Positions 12,402 through 23,012 of a stretch of DNA of 64,000 nt are shown piece after piece; positions within the stretch are counted from its first letter, which is position 1, and each line of letters opens with the position of its first letter. The translations under genes and the position numbers were made by a program. The stretch comes from Coix lacryma-jobi var. lacryma-jobi. Its lineage: Eukaryota; Streptophyta; Magnoliopsida; Poales; Poaceae. Location: NCBI GenBank assembly GCA_009763385.1, contig CM019825.1, positions 115,439,131 to 115,503,130 of the forward strand, given 5' to 3'. The notes below the pieces were generated by a model that was not told the origin of the DNA, did no database searches, and was given only the letters and a program-made list of their open reading frames with translations.

Positions 12402-12420
12402 AACCTACCCCCTTAAAAGA
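12402..12420 (-). other. T2 polypurine tract
   Basis: The minus strand reads TTTTAAGGGGGTAGGTTTG ending at the LTR edge. It is preceded by ACGAGATTC, the same context as the T1 tract. Confidence 0.88.
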
Positions 12421-13029
12421 ATCTCGTCCTTGAGATTCGAAGAGACTTGGGACAAAGAGAACAACAAGGATCTTGGAAAGATGGAAAAGAGAACTTGTTT
12501 AGACATTCCAACATCTTCACATGTAAACCAACTTGACAAGCGACTCATAACAGATCTTTAATACTTGATAGCACTGAGGTTCGATTGAACTGCTACCCCC
12601 CCTTGAAACAAAAGTTACAACTGACTTGCCAACAAAACACTGAACTCAAAAACATACCCGAACTTCATATGACACCTTGGGTGTTATTGTTCGAACTTCA
12701 TAACTTGATTGAATACTCATCGCATGTGTGAAGTCATCTGTTTGTATTGTGCTTTTCCACGGGTGCTTGTTCCTCTTCAAGAACATCCGAAATCTCACTC
12801 TTCATATTATCAGTTTCTGGTTTACACCTTCCTCTAGGTCAACTTCATATCCTCGGGTAGAGATTGAATCCTTAATATTCAATTCTTTCTCCTGACGGGG
12901 TTGTTAGAAGTACTGAACATTGGGGATAGTTAATTACTCCATCACAAGCAGATAACCATCCCATTCCAAGGATAACAACAATCTCTGTTATCTTCAAAAC
13001 TATAAGATTTGCCACAGAGTTTACTCCTT
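12421..13029 (-). other. T2 interior, unrecognised segment
   Basis: About 600 bp between the protease remains and the polypurine tract, where pol would normally be. Both strands are closed by frequent stops and I recognise no domain. It is probably the remnant of the sequence left by the pol deletion. Confidence 0.4.
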
Positions 13030-13210
13030 TATATCAATTCTAACCTTCAGACACATGCAGTTTGCCTTCATTTTTTCTCTTGAAGAATTAACTATCATGG
13101 GCTTCCTCATTGGAAACATTGGTATATTATGATTTTTGACAAACTTGCTAGAGATGAACGAATGCGATGCTCTGGGTCAAACAAAACCTTGACATTGACT
13201 GAGTTTACTG
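13030..13210 (-). pseudogene. T2 aspartic protease remnant
   Basis: Reading the minus strand from about 13210, the frame gives PVNSVNVKVLFDPEHRIRSS. The VLFD-P part matches the retropepsin active-site strand of Tekay-type elements, where D-x-G-A is expected; here the Gly-Ala pair is lost. After a one-base shift the next block reads MRKPMIVNSS (near 13110). This is the flap-side segment at the right distance. The enzyme would cleave the Gag-Pol polyprotein, and this copy cannot. The call rests on two short blocks in order. Confidence 0.5.
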
Positions 13211-13910
13211 GAAACAACCCATATATGACCTCTTGAGCTCTTGAAGTGTTGTCATATCACATGGTTCAATCTACCTTGGATAAAGTTCCTTTTTTACTTT
13301 ATTTCCTTTTGCCTGCTTCTTATGGACCTTTCGTATCTGTTGCTGATGTGGTTGATTTTGACTCTGATTACTCGAATCAAGATTCTCAATGCAGTTACTC
13401 ATATCACGCCCATTCTGTTTACCATTGTAACATTCTTCACTAGGAGTGTTAATCTTCACTGGGGAATTGGTAGAATATGACAGGCTTGGTTCTTGAGAGA
13501 AAAGTTGCACATCATAATTTCTTCTGCCTGACATCTGACGTTTAACAAAGGTGGCATGTGAAAGAGGGAGATGACCTTAAAGCACGGCTTGATAAGAGAC
13601 TTTATTGATGGATTTAGAATAGATCGAGAGAACACAAGGATGAGAGATCGACAACACTACCCCAAACTATCTACTCACTAACTTTTAGCAATCATTACAA
13701 TGATCCAAATCAAACATATGCATAAAGATAAACCAATTTGCACAATAAAGTTTCACATATCACACACAGACTCAACTTCGCGACTAGCGGTTATTACATA
13801 AAAGGGCATAAAGCTCCTAATCCTAAAGATGACATGGTTTACAGGGATATCTTGGTGGCATCTCTTGCATGGGTGTGAGACTGACACATCCAAACCCTTT
13901 CTGAAACTCA

Positions 13911-14204
13911 TCAGGGGGTTTCTTCGTATGATGTGCTGACAACACTTGCTAGAGATTGTTCTGCAGTGACTTGACTCTGGTTACTTCCATGACATAACTG
14001 TTGATTCTTCTGTGGGCAAGACTTAACATAGTGCCCTTCTTCTTGGCAATGATAACACTTTCTCTTAGCTGGATCTTTTGTATTCTGACTGGCACCTGGT
14101 GTATTGCTGGCTTGCTGATTCAGAAGGTTCACTTTTATCCGTTTAGCTTGCTTCTTAGCTTCTTGGTCTTCTCGAGGTTGAAACTCCTTGTAGTGATGGT
14201 CCAC
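13911..14204 (-). pseudogene. T2 gag C-terminus with CCHC zinc knuckle
   Basis: A 97-codon minus-strand frame is rich in Lys/Gln and holds CYHCQEEGHYVKSCP, a perfect C-x2-C-x4-H-x4-C knuckle about two-thirds along. This is the nucleocapsid part of Gag, which binds and packages element RNA. It lies between the PBS side and the protease remnant, the normal order. The N-terminal capsid part is not continuous with this frame. Confidence 0.8.
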
Positions 14205-14322
14205 CCTCTATGTACACTTCTTGTGAAGTTGTTCCAGCTGACTATTGGTTGCTCTCCATTGAGACTGTCTTTCTCTTCTTATCCACATTGGTCTTACCAA
14301 TTGGGTCCTCCTTGATTGCTTT

Positions 14323-14556
14323 TTAGTTGACTTGTTTACTGACAAGGAAACCCATAATGCTTGCAACATCGACATTGATTCTGACTTCCAAACACCTTAC
14401 TGTCTGCATCTTCATGGATTTCAGATTCTTCCAGGCTTCTGCGACTTGTCTCTTCACTGGCCCTTTGATAGAATTCCCATATTGAGCCATATCTTCCAAT
14501 ACTCTTCTTTGCATGGTTACAAGCTTCTCCTTGTCGAACGCATTCTTGGGCAACAT
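14323..14556 (-). pseudogene. T2 gag N-terminal side (unrecognised, partial)
   Basis: A 77-codon minus-strand frame, rich in Lys, Met and Val, lies between the PBS and the knuckle frame. Its position makes it the likely matrix/capsid side of gag, but I recognise no conserved motif in it. It ends about 120 bp before the knuckle frame starts, so at least one frameshift or deletion separates them. Confidence 0.35.
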
Positions 14557-14760
14557 AGCTTGGTCTTCCTGACCTTTGGTGTTGGTGATATCCTTGTTAG
14601 GTCCATCTAAGAGAGAGAAGACTTAGAATAGAAGCAGCGTTTTGTAATAGAATAGAGATAGTGAAGTGGCATTCTTTATCAAATAACAAGGTTGGAGAGA
14701 AAGCAAGGATGAAGCATGCTAAAAGTCCCGTTCTAACTAGGCTTGCGTCCTACAGTCAAC

Positions 14761-14775
14761 ATTGCTTTTATACCA
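14761..14775 (-). other. T2 primer binding site (tRNA-Met type, decayed)
   Basis: The minus strand reads TGGTATAAAAGCAAT starting 2 nt inside the 5' LTR. The initiator tRNA-Met consensus is TGGTATCAGAGC, so two bases differ. It fixes the element's orientation. Confidence 0.8.
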
Positions 14776-14777
14776 TT

Positions 14778-17700
14778 TGTAACCCCGACCCCTCCCGATT
14801 TTCCAAGAATACCAAGTGCCAATCTATATGTGTGCCCAGGAAGTCCCACAAGACACATATATAGCAACAAATATGGAATTTTTCCAAAGACAATGCTTTT
14901 ATTACATATTGAACATAGTACAACAAACTTACATACATCTATTACAAAGCATAGCGGAAAACTATTCTTCGGGACTCCAAACTCCATAGGGACTTTTGAC
15001 TAGGGGAACACCCGCCAAGAACTCTTGGAGCATCTTCTGTAATTCTTCACATGAATTCATCATCTGGTACCCATCCGAGATTTTTGTGAACCAACGACAA
15101 GCGTCAGCCTCACCATGCTCAGCAAGTACAACTACGGGGATGCAAAGCTCAAGAGGTTTGACTCGGTTGACTGCGGTCAGCATTTAAGTTGATCATATTT
15201 TTATATTCACCTTATATTACTAGCTGTATGAACCCTGTTGTCCCATGGTAAAATTGATAATCATTATGTTAAAAAGAGGTAGACCACCAACCACCAACAT
15301 ACCCCACCATGGACTGCTTAAAAAGGACCGAGCCGCTCGTATCCGTGAGCACGGCAGATATATCAGGTTTACACTCTGCAGAGGTCGTACACTTTCACCT
15401 TAGGGCCGTGATTCCCATATTCGGGGTTCGCAAGGCCCACATTACACCTCCTGATGGAAGTACGGCAGGGTTTCACTACGTAGCCTTTCACTAGCTACCC
15501 TAACAAGTAGTAGCCGCCAAGGTTTAGGCGTCCCCAGTACACATCTTGACAGGCAAGGAAGCCATTCTTAAACCCAGTTCCCCCTCTAGCGCCTTTCGGT
15601 AACTACTACAAGCTAGAGAAAGTCTAGTTATTGACTAAGATCAGAGCCATATGATTCCCAAGGCTGCACTGGATCTCCCGGGTGGCCGCTTTAAAAGATA
15701 GTCCCTGGGGTGGGTCACTGAGCGAACAACATGCTCCAATGCCCAAATGTGTTAAAAAGCCTCTTTAACATTGTTCCATAGTCATTAATCAATATTAACA
15801 TCTAGCTTTTAAGTAGCGCATAGCATTACTAAACATATTATGCAAAAACCCTATATCCATAAGGTACAAGGTAATAAGATAAAGTCAAACTAGGTTTGTC
15901 CTATGATTCATCAAGTTTGACACATGCATAATGAATATTTAGTGTTGCAGTTATAGGTAACAAGGAAACCGTAGGTTATACTTGCCTTCCAATAACTTAT
16001 GTTGATGGTCCTCACTTCTTCAAAGATCATCTTCCCTCATAACCTTGATCAACTTGAACTCTAAACGGGGTCAAAGGCACCACACAAACATCCATTCCAA
16101 TCATCCATGCAGATAAAAATATTTCTTTAGAACAGCACAACAAGCATAAAAAACAAGTAGAGAAACATATATAAAACTACTACTCGTCGTTACGATCACA
16201 TGAACGTAAAGATCACTCTAATCGGACTAAAAATGAGAAAGTTATAATGAAAACAAGTTTTAGGGGCACTTTTGTAAATAAAAACATTTCCCTAGGGCTA
16301 GGCCTGCGAAAACCGTGAGGACTAAAACGTTATAAAAATAGCCGGGAGGGGCTAGCATGCGAAACCAGCAGGGTCTGGACGGCGGGTTCTAAAACCAGAA
16401 AGTTCAAGGCCCAAACCGCAAGAAAACAGGACTAAAAACTAAACTACTTGAACTGCGCTTGGACTGCGGGTTGATTTCTCAAAAACGCGAGGGGCTTTTA
16501 TGCAAAACGTGTGGAGCTTGCCGCGCTACGCGCCGACACGGCGCCACGCGGCGCGACAGGACTGGGCAGGGTCCACCAGCTGGCGGTGGACCGCGCGCGG
16601 GGCTGCTGTCCACGGGCCTGTGGACCCAGCTCATACCCCTTCGGGGGCGCTTAATTTGGGTCGTCTACTGCAGATCGGATGGGCAGGGGCTCAGCGGCGC
16701 GATGCGCGTGGCGAAGCGCGGCGGAATCCACCGGCTGAGCGGCGGCACGCCATTAAAGCGCTCGGGAACCACCGTCGAGCGTTTCCCGGCCATGGCTGGC
16801 CACCACGGACACTACCGGAGGGAAGCAGGGACGAAGCCGAGTTCACATGGTGGGCTCGGTTGTGGCGAAGGGGCTCACCTCGGCGAGATTCGACGGAGGC
16901 GGCGGGATCTGCACGGGGACAAACGGCTCGGGCGAGCTTGATTGTGCATAAGAGAGCGAGGGGAGGGCACGAAGGCACCACGGGCGAGCGCGGCGTCACC
17001 AGAGGGGCCTCGTTGAGGCTAGGGTGGTCGGCGTGGCTCGGCAGTGGCGGTGGGGAGCGAGGGTGGCGGAGAGGAGAGGGAGGGGACGAGGGCCTCGCCG
17101 TGGCTTATATAGGGCTCGGGGTGGTGTGCGGAGCGGCTGGTGGGAGCTCCACCGAAGCCCCATTGAAGGCTGAGTGGCCATAATGGCCACTCACCGGCCG
17201 TTACCGGGAGAGGGAAGGGCGCGCGGCGCAACGGTTGGTCGCGAGGTAGGGGAAGGGGTCGCAGGGAGGCTGACATGCGGGTCCGGGGATGGCAGGTGGA
17301 GCGGCAGTGGCTGACGCGCGGGGCCAGGCGGGCAGTGGAAGGGAGCGGGCGAAACGCAGGCGCGGCGCTGCATGGGGCGAGCTGGGCCACGCGGGGATTG
17401 GGCGCGGCGCATGCAAGCGAAAAAGGGAGGCGGGCGCAGGAGCGGGCCGAGCGGGCCGTGCGGCGCGTCGGCGGCGCGCGATGGTGAAAACGGGGCGAGG
17501 GCGGGCCGTGGCTTGGGCCGATCCAGCGCGGGAGAGGCGGAACAGGAGGGGAGGGGGTTGCGGTTGCGGGCCAGGCTGCTTCTCCTGCTGGGCCGAAAGG
17601 GGTGGGGGAAAAAGGAGACAAAAAAAAGGTTTTCTTTTTATATTTCAAAGCGAAAACTTGTTCAAATTCAAAGCAAGTTTGAATTCAAACCACACAACTC

Positions 17701-17874
17701 TAGCCCTACACTCAAACAAAATACTATGCACCAGCATGAATGCAACAAAAATTTTTTAAAGCGCCAACTTAATTTATTAATTCACCAAATTTATTATTTG
17801 ACCTATATGTTTCATGAAAAAAACAAGGTCATATTAAAATCTATTTTCTCAAAAGCGATTTTCAGTGTGTCACA
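14778..17874 (-). repeat. T2 5' LTR
   Basis: On the minus strand it begins TGTGACACACTG (17874) and ends CGGGGTTACA (14778). It is a direct copy of the left LTR, with scattered substitutions and small indels that indicate some age. The promoter half (about 17600-16500) is GC-rich. Confidence 0.92.
17105..17111 (-). promoter_or_regulatory. TATA box of T2 5' LTR
   Basis: The minus strand reads CCTATATAAGCC, identical to the copy at 11636. As the 5' LTR copy it is the one that would start genomic transcripts of T2. Confidence 0.7.
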
Positions 17875-17879
17875 AGGAC
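17875..17879. repeat. T2 target site duplication, right copy (AGGAC)
   Basis: Exact match to 9286-9290; S1 sequence resumes after it. Confidence 0.93.
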
Positions 17880-19925
17880 AAAGAAACCTGAGTCTTGGAT
17901 TCTAAAGGGTTTCAAGCATGTACTTGGGAACCCAGACTTGGTCACAACTCTCAAAGGAGCACTCAACTTATCATGTGTGTTAGCATGATGCAAATGTTGT
18001 TCAAATTCAGTTTTGAAACATCCTGGAAGCATTCCTCAAAAGACAACTAGAGGAGAAGAACGAGTCGTACCACGGGAAAAGAGGCAAAACCTCGCAAGGT
18101 TTTTTGAGAAGAACCAATAGAAGCACCCATGAAGAAGCATGACGTGGACCAACACAAGAGGCACTAGAAGCATGTCCCGACCATGACCTAACCCACTAGA
18201 AAAGGAGTCATAAAACCATCAACAAGAGGGGCTTCTTACTAGGAGCACAAGCGTCATTCCATCAGAAGGGCTGTGAACCACCGAGTCCCTAGAAGAGCGA
18301 GCTTGGAGCAATCGTTTGGCACGCCGATAGCAAAAGCTTTCTTGATGCCCATCTTTCTTACAAAATGAGCAATGGTATAAAGGCCTATTGGAAGGCACCA
18401 TTCTCTCCGACAAGTGAGAAGTCCCTTGGGACTTAGAACAAGAAGCCATCAATAACCACATTGGTGCCAATACTAGGAGCACACACGTGCAATGGGAAAG
18501 GTTACACGGCTTCCTAAAAGCCTTAGCTCGAATACGTCGCTCGGTTTGACACAGCGGAAAGCAAAAATCGAATTGAATGTCCATCCTTCTTGCAAAAGGT
18601 GCAATGGAAATTGGATTGGGAACATGAGTCCCAAAAATGTGAGAAGCACCCTTGTCATGAGAAGTCCCTTGGACATCACTCGAAGAAACTACAAGGTTAG
18701 GAGTTAGCTATAGAGCTATCCGAAACCTTGGCACAGAAAACTCAACTTTGGTTGCAAGGATGCAAACTTATAAATATCAACATCAGAGTTGCAAGAAGTG
18801 CGCGAATCAAACGCTTACCCAAAGACTCTTGCATCTTTTAGCTAAAACCTCATCTCAAACATGAGGCGATCACAAGTACCACAAGGAGCATTTTTCAGAT
18901 TTTCCATATCCTCTTTAATGCACTCGGCATATGTGGTACGCAATTCCTTCTCAAGGTTGGCACTCATATCATTGTGCTCAACCAACTTGGTGCTCATATC
19001 ATCGCGCAAAACTTTTCAAAGCCAAAACTTCTTTTCCATTTCAAGTCATGCATGATGTGCACGTGAATCGGTGGAAGAAACATCACCATTCACATCAAGC
19101 AATGAATCATGATTAGCACAAGAAGTAAGGCAAGCATTTTATTCAAAGAGCACACGCTACAAGGCCTAGCATTTAACTCAGCAATTTCAGCCCTAGCATG
19201 CTCGAGTTCATCTACACATGTGATGTGAGTCATTTCAGTTCATTAATTTCAGCATGCAAAGACTCACATGAAACACATGGTAACAAAACATTTTACTTAA
19301 GCAAGGCTATTTCAATTTAAGTACAATCAAGGTCTTTGCGCAAGTCAATGCAAACTAACATGGTTCGAAAGCATTGGATTTCAACAATTCATTTTCAGAT
19401 CTTAAGCTATCAAGAGAAAAGCATAGCTCACCATTTTCCTAACCAAGTGAACACAGGAGGTACAAGGCAAAGAGGTACTAGACTTCAACCTAGCAATGTG
19501 CATTTCAACTTTTCAACATTTCTACGCAAGGTATCACAAAGCTCAACATTCTTTGAGCGAGCCTCATAAAGGTTGTGCAAGGTCACAAGACCATAAGCAA
19601 GTGTACCTTTCTGGCCTTGCCAAGTTGACGTAGAAGTTCCTCTGGTGAAAGTCATCATCAGTAGAAGATTCAACAGCTCATTCACCTGTGATCCCTCTCA
19701 TCAACTACACTCCTTCTTCCAAAAATTTCATCTTCGATCGCATATCCACCATTCAAACCTAAGGACAAAGACACACTGAAGGCAGAACTTGGTGCCATTC
19801 CAAAAGCACCGTTAGTGTTAGGCAAATAAAAGCTCAACACCTCGACAAACACCGTCGGAAGCAAAGCACTCTAAAAGGTCGCCTTTGAGGATCCGGAACC
19901 GGTTAAGGTAGATAGATCCTTAACT
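17880..19925 (-). pseudogene. S1 gag / start of pol, with two CCHC-type knuckles
   Basis: The minus strand holds CSFCKKDGHQESFCYRR (about 18329-18376), a C-x2-C-x4-H-x4-C knuckle. About 220 bp upstream a second, frameshifted copy reads CTFCKKDGH (about 18555-18606) with its last Cys in the next frame. S3 has one such knuckle near 54455 (CEHCGRDGHLSDFCFRR). WVPKYMLETL near 17930 resembles the spacer before the copia protease. Upstream (18700-19925) is low-complexity, probably coiled-coil gag sequence with many stops. Order and orientation fit the PBS at 19926. Not translatable as one protein. Confidence 0.65.
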
Positions 19926-19937
19926 GCTCTGATACCA
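19926..19937 (-). other. S1 primer binding site (tRNA-Met)
   Basis: The minus strand reads TGGTATCAGAGC, a perfect match to the initiator tRNA-Met 3' end consensus, 4 nt from the LTR end. Confidence 0.9.
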
Positions 19938-20559
19938 CAATTGAAGGACCAACTTGGCGACCAGAGGGGGGGTGAATGGGAGCCTCAAATTTCTTCTCGC
20001 GAAATGATGGCCCTTGTCCCAGAAAATCACCCCAAAAGCAAAGACTCAAACAACCGGTGAGTTCATGACCTACAAATATGTGGATACCCTAGGAGATGTC
20101 CTAGAGGTACAACAGAACTACCAAAGAACCACCAAAACCAAGCGCCAAAGCAACGGGGCAAAACTGCACAGCAAGCTCCTAGAACAATCGAACCTCCGAT
20201 AACGGAACACCCCACTCCTATGGAGAAGAGGAAATTGTTCGACCAAAACTAGTTAGAAGGACAACTGGTGGAAAAAGCACCTTGGAAAATCCATATGAAT
20301 TAGGAAACTAACGCAAACAGACGGTCTCAAATCGAAGCTCGAACGCAAAAGATACGAACGCTAGAACCACGAAACTCCGAAAGCGGAACACTTAACTCCT
20401 ATGGGAGAAGAAGGAAGTGTCCGACCAAAAATACTTTGACCAATATTGGAAAAGTACTTTGGAATGATCCTTAAGAAGTTAGGAAACCAAGACAATAAAC
20501 GAATCTCAAATCGGAGCTCATACGCAAAAGATACGGACGAAAACCAAAAAGTGTGCAGT

Positions 20560-20720
20560 GGCGGACTGTCGCTAGTGAACCGCGGACTATCCCCTATTGA
20601 ACCCCCGACAGTCGAGAATGAGGCCCGGACAGTCCGCCATTCAAAAACGAAAACAGCAACCTTGCTGCCCATGAACCGCCCGACCCCCGGACAATCAGGG
20701 GATGGTTCCGGACAGTCCGG
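20560..20720 (-). repeat. GGACAGTCCG dyad cluster in S1 LTR
   Basis: Several variants of the near-palindrome CGGACAGTCCGCC occur within 160 bp, downstream of the TATA box and so in the transcribed leader. The same cluster lies in S2 (27632-27870) and S3 (51610-51875, 61084-61345). Confidence 0.75.
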
Positions 20721-21329
20721 AATGCCCAGAAAGCCTAAAAACAACCCGTATCAAACTCAATTCGATTGGACTCAACCAATCGAACGGGCTGCAACCAAAC
20801 ATCACCCAAGTGTCCTCTATATGTTGGAAGCTAATCCTAGGATATCATCGCTCCAAACTAACTCATCCGTGAGAAATCTGAAGAACACTAGAAAAGGGAA
20901 AGTTTGGAGAACAAACACGAAATAGCCCGATCTATGTGCTCGTGAGGTTTGGGAGGAAATCCTTTGGTGGAAAGATGACACTGACGTCCTAGCACAACTT
21001 GATTCAAGTGGATTGAAAAACCATCCCTTGGATTGAAGAACGAGCCAATTCACCGAAGGGGAAAAGAGAGAAGCACGAAGAACAAACGCGAATTCAATCC
21101 AAATTTCAACCAACAAAGAGGAGGACGAAATTGATCCTTGGATTGCTACAAGATAATGAATTGTGTAGCAACGGTGTCGGGTTACAAGCCACTCCTCGCA
21201 ACAACAAAGCGCGGATGGCGAAAAGCTCAAGAACAAGAGCCACTCCTCTCTCCTAACCCTAGCCTCCTCTCACATGAACAAAATGAGAGTGACACCACCA
21301 AGGATGGCTGCCGTAACCAGCCCCTTCAC

Positions 21330-21338
21330 ATATATATA
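21330..21338 (-). promoter_or_regulatory. TATA box of S1 LTR
   Basis: The minus strand reads CCTATATATATG, at the place where S2 has CTATAAATAAG (28470). The hairpin array lies 260-420 bp upstream. Confidence 0.65.
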
Positions 21339-21594
21339 GGCACACGTCCAAAAGACACAGACGCCCTAACATGAAGCACTGATCCAATACCCCCTGGGGG
21401 TAAACCGTCCAACCTCATCAGGTTTCATCCGACGGCCACGCGCCTTCTCATCCTTCGCTTCGCCTCGACGCAAGCTCCAGGATGCCGCCACATGTCGTCC
21501 CGTCGACCACCGCGCCTTCCTCACCGATAACTTTGCCGCAACGAAAGCCTCTCGGTGCCGCCACGCGTCGACCGTTCCGTATAGGAACCTCCGC

Positions 21595-21759
21595 CCGGTT
21601 TTGAGGCCCAAACCGGTAAACTCGCCAGCCCAGTTTTGAGGCCCAAACCTGGAAACCATCCACCCCGAGTTTTGAGGCCCAAACTTGGAAACCCGCCACC
21701 CGAGTTTTGAGGCCCAAACTCGGAAACAATCGAGGGTAGCTTTTTGAGGCTCAACTACC
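21595..21759 (-). repeat. Covarying hairpin array in S1 LTR
   Basis: Five units at about 35-38 bp spacing. Each has a constant centre, TTTTGAGGCCCAAA on the + strand, flanked by arms that differ between units but still pair: CCGG/CCGG (21595-21616), CCCAG/CCTGG with one base lost (21629-21652), CCGAG/CTTGG (21664-21688), CCGAG/CTCGG (21699-21723), GGTAG/CTACC (21735-21759). Confidence 0.8.
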
Positions 21760-22451
21760 GAACCCCGCGTCATAGACGGGATGTGGTTCGCACACCTCGA
21801 CCACCGGCCCGATGTCGATGCATGTCCAGCCTCCACGCTGGGCACAACGCCTTCACCTTCCTTCTTGACTCGGCCAGCTCGACCTCCCGCCAAGTGCCAC
21901 CGACGCCATTGTCTTCCTCCTGACTCTCGAAAAAGACTGAGAGAAGGTTGTCAGGGGAAGGCTGCAAAAGCTCTACGAAACATCAATGCGAACGTGGTGG
22001 ACTACGAAGGCCTAACAGCTGTCACCCCTGGGGCTACCGCAACTATTTGTGGGATTGAGCGCAACCTCAGGTAACCTATAGACTAAACATCATGTCTAAT
22101 CTATCGATTACTACTCTAATTATGGCCTATAACTAGAGCACTCAATACGAGCAAAGATCCCATGCCAAGAAATAACACCTATACTATCATATATGAAAGG
22201 CATAAAGTAAAAGAGAAGATAAATATATTAAAGCATAAGTCTTACAAAGAAAGATACAAAGACATACCAAAACTCTGAAGACTCCTCCCGAACCGGAGCG
22301 CAGCTCCGCTCTCCCTAACTCCCGACTAGTGTTAATATATTACATTGGAAAATCTAAACCTAATTCTCTTAGAGAAGAGAGGTTGTCCTTCGAGGGACGC
22401 CTCTACAACTCCCAGATGATGATGTGTTGCCTCAGAGGGGTCCTAGGTTTA

Positions 22452-22458
22452 TTATATA
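22452..22458 (-). promoter_or_regulatory. TATA box of B1 3' LTR
   Basis: The minus strand reads CCCTATATAATAAACC. It is conserved in B3 at 39680 and 46050. Confidence 0.7.
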
Positions 22459-22602
22459 GGGGCTCCTGGCCTCCCCTCCACCTTGGGAAAGCGATGTGGT
22501 ACTAAATCCTTCGTCATATGCACATGGGCCTTAATGGGCCAAAATGCGTTGGATAGGTCGGTTGGAGTGCGCCACAAGAAGGGGGTGAGATTGGGCCCTA
22601 TA

Positions 22603-22638
22603 GCAGACCGGTCGGCCCAAGGAGAGACCGGTCGGTCT
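22603..22638. repeat. Dyad block in B1 3' LTR
   Basis: GACCGGTC followed by AGACCGGTCGGTCT (22625-22638), about 170 bp upstream of the TATA box. The flank contains GACAGGTGG, shared with family A. Confidence 0.8.
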
Positions 22639-22685
22639 GCCTCTATGACAGGTGGCCCCGCCTTCGTGGGTCGCCTTCTCGTGTC

Positions 22686-22718
22686 TTCTGAAATGTTCTG
22701 GAATGTTCTAGAATGTTC
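22686..22718. promoter_or_regulatory. Heat-shock element, B1 3' LTR (6 of 7 units)
   Basis: Seven alternating TTC/GAA triplets at exact 5 bp steps; the second is AAA instead of GAA. It lies about 230 bp upstream of the LTR TATA box. nGAAn/nTTCn arrays are the binding sites of heat-shock factors. Confidence 0.75.
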
Positions 22719-22998
22719 CAAGTCGTATCCATCGAGGACTCTCGCTCCGGGACTCCAAATATAGCAAATCATATGTCCGTTTCGATCGTCTCGATGAGGT
22801 CTTCGCAATGGTGTGCTCTGTTTCATCACTTGAGATACTTTTATATGGTAAAAACATGGATGTCCTACAAAACAAGTGAGAGCACCAACACTCGTGGAAC
22901 TTGTTAGTTTCAAACCCTAAAACTATGCTTTGTGATTCATTTAGTGTCATTTAATACAATAGTTGATGGTATAATATTGACATTAAGGACCGTGAACA

Positions 22999-23012
22999 AG
23001 TTCCCCAAGCTT
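22999..23012 (-). other. B1 polypurine tract
   Basis: The minus strand reads AAGCTTGGGGAACT against the LTR. It matches B3 with one G fewer. Confidence 0.8.

Larger units (their letters stand above)
9291..17874 (-). mobile_element. T2: complete but non-autonomous Tekay-like Ty3/gypsy element
   Basis: Two direct LTRs of 3111 and 3097 bp flank a 2.4 kb interior, and a perfect 5 bp TSD (AGGAC) bounds the whole. Orientation is minus, because the tRNA-Met-type PBS is beside the right LTR and the polypurine tract is beside the left LTR. The interior holds gag remains with a CCHC knuckle and part of a protease, but no RT, RNase H or integrase. It must have moved with proteins supplied in trans, or lost pol after insertion. 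It interrupts S1 between the gag side and the post-pol side. Confidence 0.92.
6096..21930 (-). mobile_element. S1: deleted SIRE-like Ty1/copia relic (interrupted by T2)
   Basis: S1 reads on the minus strand: truncated 5' LTR (19942-21930), PBS, gag/pol start (17880-19925), then, after T2 at 9291-17874, a few integrase-linker and RNase H-adjacent scraps (about 8340-8730) and a long post-pol region (6096-8190). The post-pol part matches 58100-59600 of S3 in reverse complement. For example, the CACCATTGAGAT-like block and the gag-distal 'agctagc' repeats occur in both. Most of pol is deleted. The left part is cut by T1 and the LTR end is lost at the junction with B1. Confidence 0.8.
19942..21930 (-). 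repeat. S1 5' LTR (5' end truncated)
   Basis: On the minus strand it ends TTGGTCCTTCA at 19942, beside the PBS. It aligns with solo LTR S2 and both S3 LTRs. Its last 100 to 150 bp (U3 start) are missing: S homology stops near 21930 and B-family LTR homology starts near 21970. It carries the family's three marks: a U5 C-tract (7 C on the minus strand), ACAGTCCG words and a hairpin array. Confidence 0.85.
21960..22998 (-). repeat. B1 3' LTR (truncated)
   Basis: Aligns with 39200-40226 and 45600-46593. On the minus strand it begins TGTTCACGGTCC (22998; B3 has TGTTGACGG). It carries a TATA box, dyads and a heat-shock element in the family's positions. The U5 end is missing. Confidence 0.85.

Noticed and set aside
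21366..21893. 175-codon minus-strand frame with repeated WASKLG-type words
   Set aside because: The repeats are just the translation of the hairpin array in the S1 LTR, and the frame is not conserved in S2 or S3.
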